Shown here piece after piece: positions 1-11,100 of a DNA stretch of 16,835 bases; within the stretch, counting starts at the first letter, position 1, and each line of letters starts with the position of its first letter. The stretch comes from Acanthamoeba sp. SK_2022b (lineage: Eukaryota > Discosea > Longamoebia > Acanthamoebidae). The translations under genes were made by a program, and so were the position numbers. The stretch lies in assembly GCA_027943245.1 (NCBI GenBank), contig JANDJZ010000732.1:1-16835 (forward strand). The letters run 5' to 3'. Below the pieces are notes generated by a model. The model saw only the letters and a list, made by a program, of their open reading frames with translations, did not search any database and was not told where the DNA came from.

Positions 1-1506
1 GGTAGTTCAACACGAAATCCCTCAGCTCCAAGAAGTTGGGCGTTCCCAGGCCGGTGGCTGCGTCCCACCTGCATCATCACGGAGAGAGGGCCCGCGAGGC
101 CAGTACACGTCAGCGGTGTTGTCAGGCAGCGCCGCCACCCAGATATCTCATGGGCGTGAAAGCCGGTGATGACAATGATTACGACGAGGTACAATTGGCT
201 CACCCCGCATCCATCACCACCCAACATAATCTCTATCATCAGCCAACCATGAATTGGATGCACGCACCCGTCGGTGGCGTGGAAACCCTGCTCGCAGCAG
301 GTAGGCGCGGGAGCCGGCAGGCCGATGGCGCCACACCGGTTGTTGCCCCACACCACGTCTGTGCAAACCAAACGCAACCAGAGAGGAGAGTAAGCTCCAA
401 AGCTCGTTTCGCGAGGCCAAACAACGCTAGCGCGCACGCACCGTAGAAGGTCTGCGGGCGCTCGCGGCGGGCCTTGTAGAGCATCGGGTTGAGGAAGCCC
501 AGCGGCGGCAGGCCGGCGGCGGCGCGCGCGTCGTTGAGGAGGGTCACCACGCCGGCGAAGATGGGCGCGCTCGCGCTGGTGCCGTCCACGGGAACGAACT
601 TGCCGCTCAGAGCCACCATCAGATCTGGGTTAAAGGACACGTCAGCGCTATTTTTATTTTATTTTATTTATAAATAAATTATTATTATATTTTTGGTGGT
701 GAATTGGACGACGTACTGTGTCCTACGGCCGACACGTCGGGATAGGCGCGACCGTTGGCGTTCCACACCTCTGCATTTGGGGAGTGTGATGAACAAAATG
801 CGTCGACAACCACTGATGACAACACACGGTCGTTGGGAAGCCGTACGGCTGGGCGGGAACGCGACATCCTTGCGAGCGAGATAGGACGCCACCATGTCGG
901 CCTGCAGCCCCAACCATCGTCCAATCGTCATTTTTTGTCAAGATTTTTAATTTTTAAAAGATTTGTTTTTTTTTTATAATTTCCATTTTTGTTATTGGGA
1001 GCAGTGGAACGAACCTGGTAGGTGGCTCGCTGGGTGATGTTGGAGAAGCCGCCGCCCGTGGTCCAGAACAGGCCCTCGTCGACGGACACGACGATCTCGC
1101 CGAGCGGGTTGCGGCTGCAGTCCACGCCGCCCTTGCTCTTGGGCAAGTAGCAGATGGGCTCCGCCACGGGCGTCATGATCGTGGAGCCTGGGGCGAGCCG
1201 ACGCAGCGCGTTGTCAGGAGAGAGCGGGCCAACCGGATTGGTGGATTGGGTGGGGGGGTGGGCAAGGAGCGCGCACTGACGCCGGTGACGTAGGCGGACT
1301 GGCACGGCCAATCGGCGTGGAGGGTGTCGCAGTTGGGGATGGTCATCGGGGCCGGACCTGAACGCGCGCACACACCGGGGGGGGGAGTCAACACCAAGGC
1401 CCGACTCCGGTCGCGTCTTGCGGGTCAAGCGCTACGGCGCACCAAGGAGGCCGGCGCCGGTGTCTCCCGAGGCGAAGATCAGCGTGATGCCCCTGATCGT
1501 TGTTGG

Positions 1507-1538
<32 letters not shown>

Positions 1539-3110
1539 GGTAAGTGTTGTCATTGGTTGAACTTGAGATAAAGCAAACGTTGCCGATTGGCGCGCGCGTG
1601 TAGGGGGAAGGGGGGGGGGGGAGTACCGAAGGGCGAGCTTCTTGAACTCAAAGTCGCTGCGGGCGAGGTACCCCTTGCCGAGGTAGGTGTCGACGTTGGC
1701 CTCGGCCATGCCGTAGCTGAGGCTGTTCACCTGCGGAGCTGCGGACATCACACGGCACAACACACACACGACACACGCGCGATCGCACGCACATAGGGCC
1801 AGCAGTTGAGACCGGTGGGCAGATAGAGAGAGAGAGAGAGACACGGAGAGGTGGCGCCGTACGGTTCTCGGTCTCGGACATCTGGAGGGCCCACTTGAGG
1901 ATGTCGTCGATTTCGAGGCTCGAGTTGGCGTAGATCGACCAGAAGGTGGTCGCTGCGCCCGGAGCGACGCCCATGATGTACTGGATGTCCAGGTTGGCCT
2001 CGCCGCCCGGTTGGTTCGGGTAGTTGGGGCCTAGCACATTAAAAATAATTCCATTAGATAATTAATTACCAATTAAAATAAACAATAAAACAATATTAAA
2101 AAAATAAAAGAAAACTTACCGATGACGGTGACGGGGGTGTTGGTGGGGAGGCCCATCTGCTCGAAGAAGAGGGTGAGGTCGGCGGGCGAGTAGTACTGCT
2201 GCTCGAACTCGACCACGCACTGGGTCACGTTGGTCGTCACCAGCGTGTTCGGCGGAATGTTGTACTGCACACACACACACACACACACACGTGTCAGCCT
2301 GCCCTCAAGCGTGTTGTGCGCAGTGTGTGTGCTCTGGTGTGTGCGGTACCTGGGCCCAGATGCTCTGCGGCACGATGGGCGGGGTGGCGAGCACCGAGTA
2401 GTCGTAGTTGCCGGCGCTGCTCTTGCTGTTGGCCGAGTACACGCTCGTTATCGACACGTTCACCAAGTCGTAGTACCAGCCTTCCATTCCATTCATTCCA
2501 CCATGACCGCGCGCACACAGGTAAGCAACAGGTCCATTGCACAAGTGGCGAGGGTCGGTTACCCTTGACATCGACCGTGCACTCAGTCTTGTCGTCGGCC
2601 AGCGAGCACGAGAAATCAGACCTGCGATCCATCACCGCCCCCAAATGAATTAATAAATGAATTAATACTTAATTATTCGTGGAGTTGGCGGCGCGCGAGT
2701 TTGGGGGGTGAGGCCTACGCCCAGATGGTGAAACGTTCGGAACGCGACATGACGTCGCTGACCGAAGACAGGGCGGCCTCGAAGCTGACGATCGCCGGCG
2801 GGTAGTCCGCACACGGCTGCCCCCCCCCCAAACCACAACCACGAATCGTCAGTGAACGAAACGGCGTGGGGGAGCGCTATGCCAAGCACGCGACCACGAA
2901 TTCCACGCGAGCCGCTAGCTGTGTGTGGGGGAGGGGGCAAGCTCTTACGGTGGTGGGATTGCGCGTGAAGAAGCCGTTGGAGCAGCGCGGGCTGAAACGG
3001 ATCCTGATGTCCGAGCCTCCCCTCGCCTCGGCCGCGGTCACCACCGGCGCGTTGTTCGCCGCCGCTGTCACAGCACACAAAGTCAGCCCCTCCCCGCCGT
3101 GCGTGCGTGC

Positions 3111-3155
<45 letters not shown>

Positions 3156-4407
3156 GGAAGGGCGTACAGGGCGAGTCGTGGCTGATGGCGCCGTTCCTGA
3201 TCTTGAGGGGCTTCCTGCTCTCTGTTGCGTTTCATTGAAACGCGCACGCACGCGATGGGGAAACACATTAATGGCTCGGATGACGTGGCACGCGTGCGTG
3301 TGTGCTTGTGGCGTACGGATGGGAGGGAAGTCGGTCAGGCCGGAGATGAGGTCGACGTGGCGCGCCACGTGGGCCGGGAGGGCGTAGGCCTTGGTCGAAC
3401 GCAGGATCTCCCTGTAGCCTATAACGCGCGCACGCGCACGAGCGTCGTGTCGTCGTCAGTTGCGAGTCGCCCAGAGCAGCCAGCAGCGGGTCGACGTGCC
3501 GTCGGGCGAGCGGAAGCGGCGGAGTTTGACGGAGAAGAGCTCCTCGGCGTTGGGCGCCGGCATGCGCGCCACCAGGGCGTCCCTGTTCTTCACCACGCCT
3601 GGCCCACGCACACGCACACTCGTTAGACGCCGAGCTCTGCGCGCGCGTTTGATGTGATGGGGAGGGGGGGGGAGCAGGGAAAGCCTACGGATGCCGGTGG
3701 CGCCGTGGTCGGCCAGCCACTGCACGACGGTCTTGACGGCCTCGGCGGGCGCGGCGACTGTGCAGAAGCCAACGATCGTCAGTGGGAGTTCACGCCAGGA
3801 CGGCTGCGCCTCGAGACAAGCAGGCACGGCGTACCGATCTCGGTGATGTCGTCGATCGACAAGTAGCGGGCTGCGCTTTCGTCGTGTCAGAGTGGCGACT
3901 GTTTGCGTACGCGAACGAGGGAGGGGGGAGGGGCGTGGTGGTGGCCGAACGAACCGTAGGTCGGGGAGTCGGGGTCGGACACGGCCCAAAAGAGCTCCTA
4001 CGCGCATGATTAAATATATAAATAAATAACTATAATCGTCTCATCGCGGCAGAAGACAAAAAGGCGGAGAGATACATCGAGACGGTCGAGGTTGCTCTGC
4101 TTGAGGTACACAACCAAGCGCACATGCGCCTCGCTGGAAACGGAGTGTTAGCGCCAAAGAGAACGGAAAAGAAAACGAAGATCAAGCGCGGAGATCAGCT
4201 GTGCAGTAGTGATAATACAAAGAATGGAGTTTCTCATCAATTTGGCGAAGATGGAAGGGCGGGGTGCCCACACCTGGAAAGGACGCGTTGGTTGGCCACG
4301 GGTTGCCATCCAGCAAAGTCTCCCACTGCCGCAGCACTGCCGGAAGCCAGCAGAAGGCAGCATAGCAGGGCCAGTAGCAGCCTACAAATCGACCGCACAG
4401 CGTCCAT
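1..4407 (-). CDS. S53 (sedolisin / pro-kumamolisin, TPP1-like) peptidase, secreted or lysosomal, 3' end missing
   Basis: This is an acid serine-carboxyl peptidase made as a secreted zymogen. I see 23 exons (minus): 4407-4274, 4133-4076, 3997-3955, 3870-3835, 3757-3689, 3598-3500, 3418-3317, 3221-3168, 3064-2949, 2816-2719, 2621-2563, 2480-2350, 2264-2120, 2030-1863, 1738-1627, 1492-1443, 1357-1277, 1187-1015, 901-847, 770-717, 624-442, 358-268, 68-1. Phases agree throughout, giving about 726 residues with no stop before the edge. The start Met is followed by a signal peptide ([20 protein letters not shown]...). Residues about 45-180 are the pro-domain ([30 protein letters not shown]). Family catalytic residues are present: Glu392/Asp396 in GGEANLD, oxyanion Asp485 in SGDTGAG, Ser629 in GTSASAP. 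The end holds the [13 protein letters not shown] calcium-site motif. Residues about 181-320 match nothing I know. One intron uses a GC donor. The family is clear; lysosomal versus secreted location is open. Confidence 0.9.
1498..1541. repeat. (TTG)n/(CAA)n trinucleotide microsatellite
   Basis: About a dozen TTG triplets on the plus strand lie within the peptidase intron between the exons ending at 1627 and starting at 1492. The repeat sits just upstream of the acceptor on the coding strand, where it reads (AAC)n. If read through it would encode poly-Asn, but the conserved SLSYG and SGDTGAG exons on either side show that it is intronic. Confidence 0.9.
1824..1844. repeat. (AG)n short microsatellite
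   Basis: Alternating AG on the plus strand, (CT)n on the coding strand, near the donor of the peptidase intron that begins at 1862. Confidence 0.8.
2265..2349 (-). other. Intron whose 3' splice site abuts a (TG)n tract
   Basis: In the sense (minus) orientation this peptidase intron ends with about a dozen TG repeats followed at once by CAG and the exon start TACAACATT. The usual pyrimidine tract is therefore replaced by alternating TG. Donor GTACCG and both exon phases are consistent. Confidence 0.75.
2268..2294. repeat. (CA)n/(TG)n microsatellite
   Basis: A run of alternating CA on the plus strand, then GTGT, inside a peptidase intron. It forms the 3' end of that intron on the coding strand. 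Confidence 0.95.
3098..3154. repeat. (TGCG)n then (TG)n microsatellite
   Basis: A compound alternating purine-pyrimidine repeat: about four TGCG units followed by over twenty TG units on the plus strand. It lies wholly in the peptidase intron 3065-3167. The coding strand reads (CA)n then CGCA units. Tracts of this kind can adopt Z-DNA and are length-variable. Confidence 0.95.
3419..3499 (-). other. Putative GC-AG intron in the peptidase pro-domain
   Basis: The exon ending ...SPDG must pass one nucleotide to the next exon ([12 protein letters not shown]...) to keep the conserved pro-domain in frame. The only suitable donor is ACG|GCACGT, with GC instead of GT, paired with the acceptor GTTATAG. 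The nearby GT dinucleotide (ACGTCG) is in the wrong phase. This is inferred from reading frame only. Confidence 0.6.
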
Positions 4408-4694
4408 TCCTCTCTTACGTTTGTCGCAAGCACGGCCCTGGCCAGTGTAGTGCCTGCCCCATAGCGGCGATAGAAAGAGCGTTCGATGAGGTGGGATTGA
4501 CTGGAATGTATGGAATGATGACGGCAAACAACTGCAGCAGCTCATGCTGGAGGATAACCAACGGGATCAGCACTACAAGACCAGCTTTGTCAAAGTGCTG
4601 CAGGAAATGGCCCACAGGAGAGCACTTGGGGTGTGCTGCTGAATGCCATGGTCCAGCTTGTCCAATCAAGAGCGACGTTCGTTTGCAGCCGAGA
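4408..4694. promoter_or_regulatory. Intergenic stretch between HAD gene end and peptidase start
   Basis: These 287 bp separate two co-oriented minus genes and must hold the HAD 3' UTR and the peptidase promoter. I see no convincing TATA element or long exon. Short open frames here lack splice-consistent partners or family motifs. Confidence 0.4.
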
Positions 4695-5253
4695 TCATTG
4701 GCCGTTGAGCGGTTTGGCCACGAGGGACTCGAACAAGGGGATGAGCTCGGAGAGCGTGTCCGCGTGGTACCTGGAGTCGAGCAAAGACTTTAAGCACGTG
4801 TCCACACAAACACGTCGCGTTGTATGTGCGCGTTGCGTTGCGTTGCGTTGCGTTGTGTGCGCGTTGCGTTGCCCGTACGTGGCCTCGGGTATCAAATATT
4901 GGTTCTTGGAGTTCTTGAGCAGGACCGACGCACAGCCGGCGGCAGACGCGCTGCCCAGGTCGTCCCTTATTTTGGATGCCCCACATTCCACGTTTAGATT
5001 GTATATATAAATAATATATATATATATATATAACACGCGCGCATGCGCGTCGGAAACGCACTTGGAATCGCCGATGAAGAGGACCTCGTCCACGTTGAAG
5101 TTCCACTCCTTGCAGATGTGTAAAATGGGGTCGGGCGCCGGCTTGTACGGCCTGAACGCACGGTCCAACACTGCCAACCCCACACGTGAGCCTCAACAGC
5201 TTCGCACGAATGAACGCGTCACCGCACACGCGCACACCACTACAGCGCTGCAT

Positions 5254-5314
<61 letters not shown>

Positions 5315-6234
5315 ATGTGATGGCACACCGATATCAAAATCAAGGCCCGAATGCGCGAGAAAATGCTCGACGGCCTTGCCCGCGTTCCGTGTCACGATGG
5401 CCTGCGCACGAGCGCTGGTCAGCGACCGCTCACCACAAAATAAAATAAATAAAACAATAAATAAATCAATAATAATATTAAATAAATCAATAGTAAACAA
5501 AATTGCTCAGGCGAGCGAGCACGACGATCGTTTGCGCACCGTTTTGTAGGGACCGTGGGAGTGCTCGCGGATCCATTGGAAGAGATCGGAGAGGCCGGGC
5601 TGCAGCTGCAGCTTGGCGATGCCCTCGTCCTCCATCTCCTCGATGATCTACGGGCGCACGAAGTGATCAGCTCACCACGCCAACACCAGTGAACGAACAG
5701 CGATAACTCGATACCTGCATGCACCGTGCCCGTTCTTTGTCGTCCATCTTCTCCACCTACAATAAAATCGTTTTTCTTGCTTAGTATTATTATTTGGTTG
5801 GAAAAAAACAAATAATAATAATAATAATACTCAACAATGTGTGAAATGCTGGCATGAGTCATGATCACGCGTGCAGAGAGAAGGATGGCGTGCGGCGGGA
5901 GAGGGATGGCCTACCTCGGTGAGCACGTCGAGACCCTGCGGAACGCCGACCCGCTGTCGCATCAACGCGAAGTCCAACACCGGCACAGTCACTAACCACA
6001 CCAGTTCAGAGGAAGGCGTTTTAATTCTTTTTTTTTTTTTTTAAAAAAAGGGCGTCACTCCTTCCACTTTCGTAATTATTTGAGTGTAATTTTTGCATGA
6101 TAAAAAGCAAATAGGACCCAAAATATAAATCCGTAGAATAGGAAAGCTCAACAAGTCGTACGTGTGCCGTCCATGTCGAATAGGAAGCCCCTGATGCCGC
6201 TTCCCAGCCGCTTCTGTGTTGTGTTGTGTTCCAT
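4695..6234 (-). CDS. HAD-superfamily subfamily IA hydrolase (phosphoglycolate-phosphatase-like)
   Basis: A predicted soluble phosphatase of 214 residues. Exons (minus): 6234-6162, 5991-5915, 5756-5715, 5647-5540, 5401-5329, 5170-5062, 4965-4879, 4770-4695. All phases agree and the stop is TGA. All four HAD motifs are visible: I, FDMDGT with nucleophile Asp20 and Asp22; II, IVTRN with Thr104; III, Lys134 in RPYKPAPDP; IV, IGDSKDD with Asp159 and Asp162/163. Residues 25-100 form the helical cap (VLDFALMRQR, EEMEDEGIAKLQLQPG). The order and wording closely resemble plant and protist HAD-IA proteins of the Arabidopsis At2g33255 type, from memory. The natural substrate is unknown. No signal or transit peptide is evident. 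The last intron, 4771-4878, is 108 nt and stop-free, so a form about 36 residues longer is possible. It is transcribed divergently from the reductase gene. Confidence 0.9.
4829..4871. repeat. (GCGTT)n pentanucleotide repeat
   Basis: Several perfect GCGTT units, a short interruption, then more units, within the last HAD intron. A pentamer keeps every frame in play, and the coding-strand frame here contains no stop. Confidence 0.85.
5005..5033. repeat. (TA)n AT-rich tract in HAD intron
   Basis: Alternating TA with short interruptions within HAD intron 4966-5061. Confidence 0.85.
5259..5313. repeat. (GT)n/(CA)n microsatellite
   Basis: About 27 GT units on the plus strand, inside HAD intron 5171-5328. 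On the coding strand it reads (CA)n and starts shortly after the donor GTGTGCC. Confidence 0.95.
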
Positions 6235-6407
6235 GGCGCGAGAGTGCAGTCTGCGCGCACAGACAGCAGCTTGTCCGCACCGCCGCATAAAAGAAATGCC
6301 GGGAAATCAGCGGAACAAAGAAAAACCAATAATAAAATAAGAGAAATACTTGAAATCATCAAGAGTTGTTATTAAAAAAATAAGATAAAATAAAAAAGCA
6401 CGACAAG
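6235..6407. promoter_or_regulatory. Bidirectional promoter between HAD hydrolase and reductase genes
   Basis: The two start codons are 173 bp apart and point away from each other. The right half (6300-6400) is strongly AT-rich against GC-rich exons. It contains a CCAAT at 6326-6330 and several ATAAAATA-like tracts just before the reductase ATG. No single TATA element stands out for the HAD side. Shared control is inferred from geometry. Confidence 0.55.
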
Positions 6408-7777
<1,370 letters not shown>

Positions 7778-8184
7778 TCTTCCCCCTCCATAAAAATCAC
7801 CAAAATTTAATCATTTTTAGAGGGCAGGACGATCGTTGGCACGGAGGGAGACGGAGGACGCGATCGCCATCATGCTTTGCATTCTTGGCCTTCTTCTCTT
7901 AGTGGGTGGCCCACAGCGCAGTGTTGGAGCTCCTCGCCTCACTCCTATACGCCTACAGACACGAGTTCCAGCCAGTCGGAAGCCTTACCCGCCAATAGCA
8001 GCCACTGGGAAGCCCCTGTCAACACAAGTCACATGACTTCGAGCTCCGCTATAGGTGTATACCAGGGAGACCGAAATCACGCTCTGGCCTATCCCTCCAG
8101 GGCAGATATTACGATCGGTTCTTATTAAGGCGAGACAAGCAGCCACACACCTTCTCAGCCCACAATCCACACAGCAGCGAAACG
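7778..8184 (+). promoter_or_regulatory. Reductase 3' UTR and promoter of the beta-helix gene
   Basis: This is a 407-bp gap between two co-oriented genes. The left part (7790-7820) is AT-rich (CATAAAAATCACC, TTTAATCATTTTT) and would suit 3'-end formation. A TATA-like TATTAAG at about 8123-8129 lies roughly 55-60 bp before the beta-helix ATG, which would put a start site near 8150 and leave a leader of about 30 nt. I see no gene in it. Confidence 0.45.
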
Positions 8185-11100
8185 ATGCCTAAAGCTGTGG
8201 CCGCAGTGGCCGTCCTTCTTCTGTGCCTTGCCGTGGGCTTGAGCTCTGGCGCTACCTACTACCTCTACCCAAACACCGCGGGATGGGCCACGACGCTCAG
8301 CGGCCTGCAAGCTGGCGACACTGCCGTATTCGCCGCGTAAGTGTATCCTCACTCCACCCAGTCCAGGTCGCAGTGGTTTGCGAACTAACCTTTCAATGGG
8401 GCCCCGCAGAGGCACGTACACCCTCACCGGCTACTACGCGCTCAACTTGCCTGGCACGGCCAGTGCGCCTATTGTGGTGAAAGGAGCCGGCGCCGGGCAG
8501 ACCATCATCCAGCAGCAGAGCACCGTCCAGAACATAGTTAACGTAGTTGGCCAGTACTACAGCTTCTACAACATGTCCTTCACCGGTGGCTCGCGCGGTG
8601 TCCGCCTCGGCCCTCGTACGTGCACCCACAAATCCCTAATTACAATTTGGTCTGAAAATTAATTTATCTTTTCAATTTTTACTCCTCGTATCTCGCAGAG
8701 GCTTCGTCGTACGCCACGTTCGAGGGAGTGCGGATCTTCCAGACCCAGGCCACTGCGTTCAGCGCCAACGACGCCGGAGCGGTCTACTCCAACCTGGTGC
8801 TGAGGCGCATGGAGATCTACGACACGGGCTCGGGGACGGGCGAGTGCTTCTACCTCGGCTGCAACAACGACGCCTGCCAGGTGCGCGACAGCTTGGTGGA
8901 GCTCAACTACTGCCACGACACGGCCACCTCCCAGGCGGGCTACGGGAGCGGCATCCAGCTCAAGACCGGTTCCTACCGTACGAGCTCCTGTAAGCGACTC
9001 GAGCGCTGATTGGGTGGTGAATTTAACCTTTTTCCAATCAGGCAACGTGATCAGGGATAACGTCATCTACAACACTGGCGCGCCCGGTGTTCTCATCTAC
9101 GACGACTATCAGGTCAGGGAGCTCCTCCACTCTTGACTCTTAATGCATTCGTTTTCGCTCATCCGCGCAAGTGATGTTGTTTGGTGTGCAGAGGGGCGTG
9201 AATTTGGTCGAGGGCAACGTGATCGTAGGGACCCAGGACGCGGGCATCCAGCTCAGCTCGGGCGCCATCATCAGGAACAACATCGTGGTCGGCGCCGCGG
9301 GCTACGGAATCTTCGTGGCCAACAACCAGAACCAGCAGAGCGGCGTATTCCACGACATCCAGATTGTGCACAACACCGTCTACAACTCTGGCGCTGCTGA
9401 CCTCTACCTCAGGGTACTCACCCCCCCCTTGCGACGCTACTCAACATTCCTGGAACAACTCAGTCTTGTTTATCTGTGGTTGTGATGTTGAACCACACAG
9501 CCGCTGAGCGGGAGCCAGTTCGTGATCGCCAACAACGCATTCCTCTCGTCGACCAACGCCTTTGCTGTGCAGACTCAGACCAACACCGTGTGGCTCAAGA
9601 ACGCCTACGTGGCCGGCAGTACGCCGCCGGGCGTGGCATCGGGCGGCGTGTTCCAGGTGAGCGTCGGCGCAGCGGTGATCAACGCGGCTTCGAACAACTT
9701 CTATCCGACGTCGACGAGCGCGCTCAAGAGCGCCGGCAGCACCGCCTACCCGTCGCCCGCCACCCGCGACTACAACGGGTCGCCCAGGAGCGGGTCGACG
9801 CCCACGGTCGGGGCCTACGTACGGAGCTCTGTTCTATCCTCTCATTGGTTGTTGGATGCTCACACCCTCATGATTGCTATGTAACAGGAGTACACCACGG
9901 CCACCAATCCCGGAGAGGCCATCGGCCCGCGCTTCAAGAATCTCATTGGCGCGGCCGCTGCCAGTCCCAGCGCTGTGCCCAGTGCCTCGAGGAGTGCGGT
10001 CCCCAGTGCCACCAGGAGCCCGGTCCCTCCCAGCCCATCGAGAACGGCCACTCCGAGCCCCACCAGAAGCCCTACTAGGAGTCCTACCAGGAGTCCCACC
10101 AGGAGCCCGGTCCCTCCCAGTCCGTCGAGAACCGCCACTCCTACTCGGAGCCCCACCAGGAGTCCTACCAGGAGTCCCTCCAGGAGCCCTTCGCAGAGCG
10201 CGCAGCCGAGCACTGGCAACACGTACTACCTCTCCCCGACCGATGCAGGATGGGCCACGACCCTCGGCAACCTGCAGGCCGGCGATACGGCCATCCTCTC
10301 CGCGTACGTGCGCTCAACTTGCTTGAACATCGAATGTGCAAATATTAGAATCACTTACTAAATTAGCATAACTCGTGTTACAGGGGAACGTTCACGCTCA
10401 ACGGTTACTGGGCGCTCAACCTGGTGGGCAGCGCCAACGCCCAGATCAAGATCAAGGGCGCCGGCTCGGGCCAGACGATCATCCAGCAGCTCAGCACCGT
10501 TCAAAACATCCTCAACGTCCAGGGCCAGTACTTTGGCTTCTACGACCTCGCCTTCACCGGCGGCTCTCGCGGAGTGCGCCTCGGCACTCGTACGACTCCG
10601 CCTCACATTCCATTACACACATTCCATTTGTTTCTCCAACATTCTGCCTAATCCTGGTTGCTATGCAACTTTTCCTGTGTTGTTTAGAGTCGACCTCCTA
10701 CGCCACGTTTGACGGAGTCAGAATCTACCACACCCAGTCGACCGCGTTCAGCGCCAACGACGCCGGGGCGGTCTACTCCAACCTGGTGCTGAGGCGCATG
10801 GAGATCTACGACACGGGGTTCAACACCGGCGAGTGCTTCTACCTCGGCTGCAACAACGACGCCTGCCAGGTGCGCGACAGCCTGGTGGAGCTCAACTACT
10901 GCCACGACACCACCAACGCCCAGGCGGGCTTCGGGAGCGGCGTCCAGGTCAAGACCGGTTCCTATCGTATGAGAGCCTGTATCACCTATATTTTGGTTAT
11001 GTGTCACGTGAATTTCTAACAATACCATGTCCAACAGGCAACACCATTCGGGACAACGTGTTCTACAACACCAACGCCCCGGGCATTCTGCTCTATTCCG

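Noticed and set aside
2866..3387. Plus-strand frames through the (TG)n repeat (poly Cys-Val)
   Set aside because: Dinucleotide repeats are stop-free in this frame. The minus strand carries conserved peptidase exons across the same span.
4695..5183. HAD C-terminus read as one uninterrupted exon
   Set aside because: The long frame runs through AT-rich and GCGTT-repeat sequence with good GT-AG signals, and the HAD motif GDSKDD is only complete after splicing. Retention of the last intron remains possible.
5005..5320. Repeat clusters as a CRISPR array or mobile-element terminus
   Set aside because: They are simple microsatellites without spacers, inverted ends or target-site duplications.
9944..10200. 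RS-domain splicing factor
   Set aside because: The TRSP repeats lie between two secreted beta-helix modules behind a signal peptide, with no RNA-binding domain.
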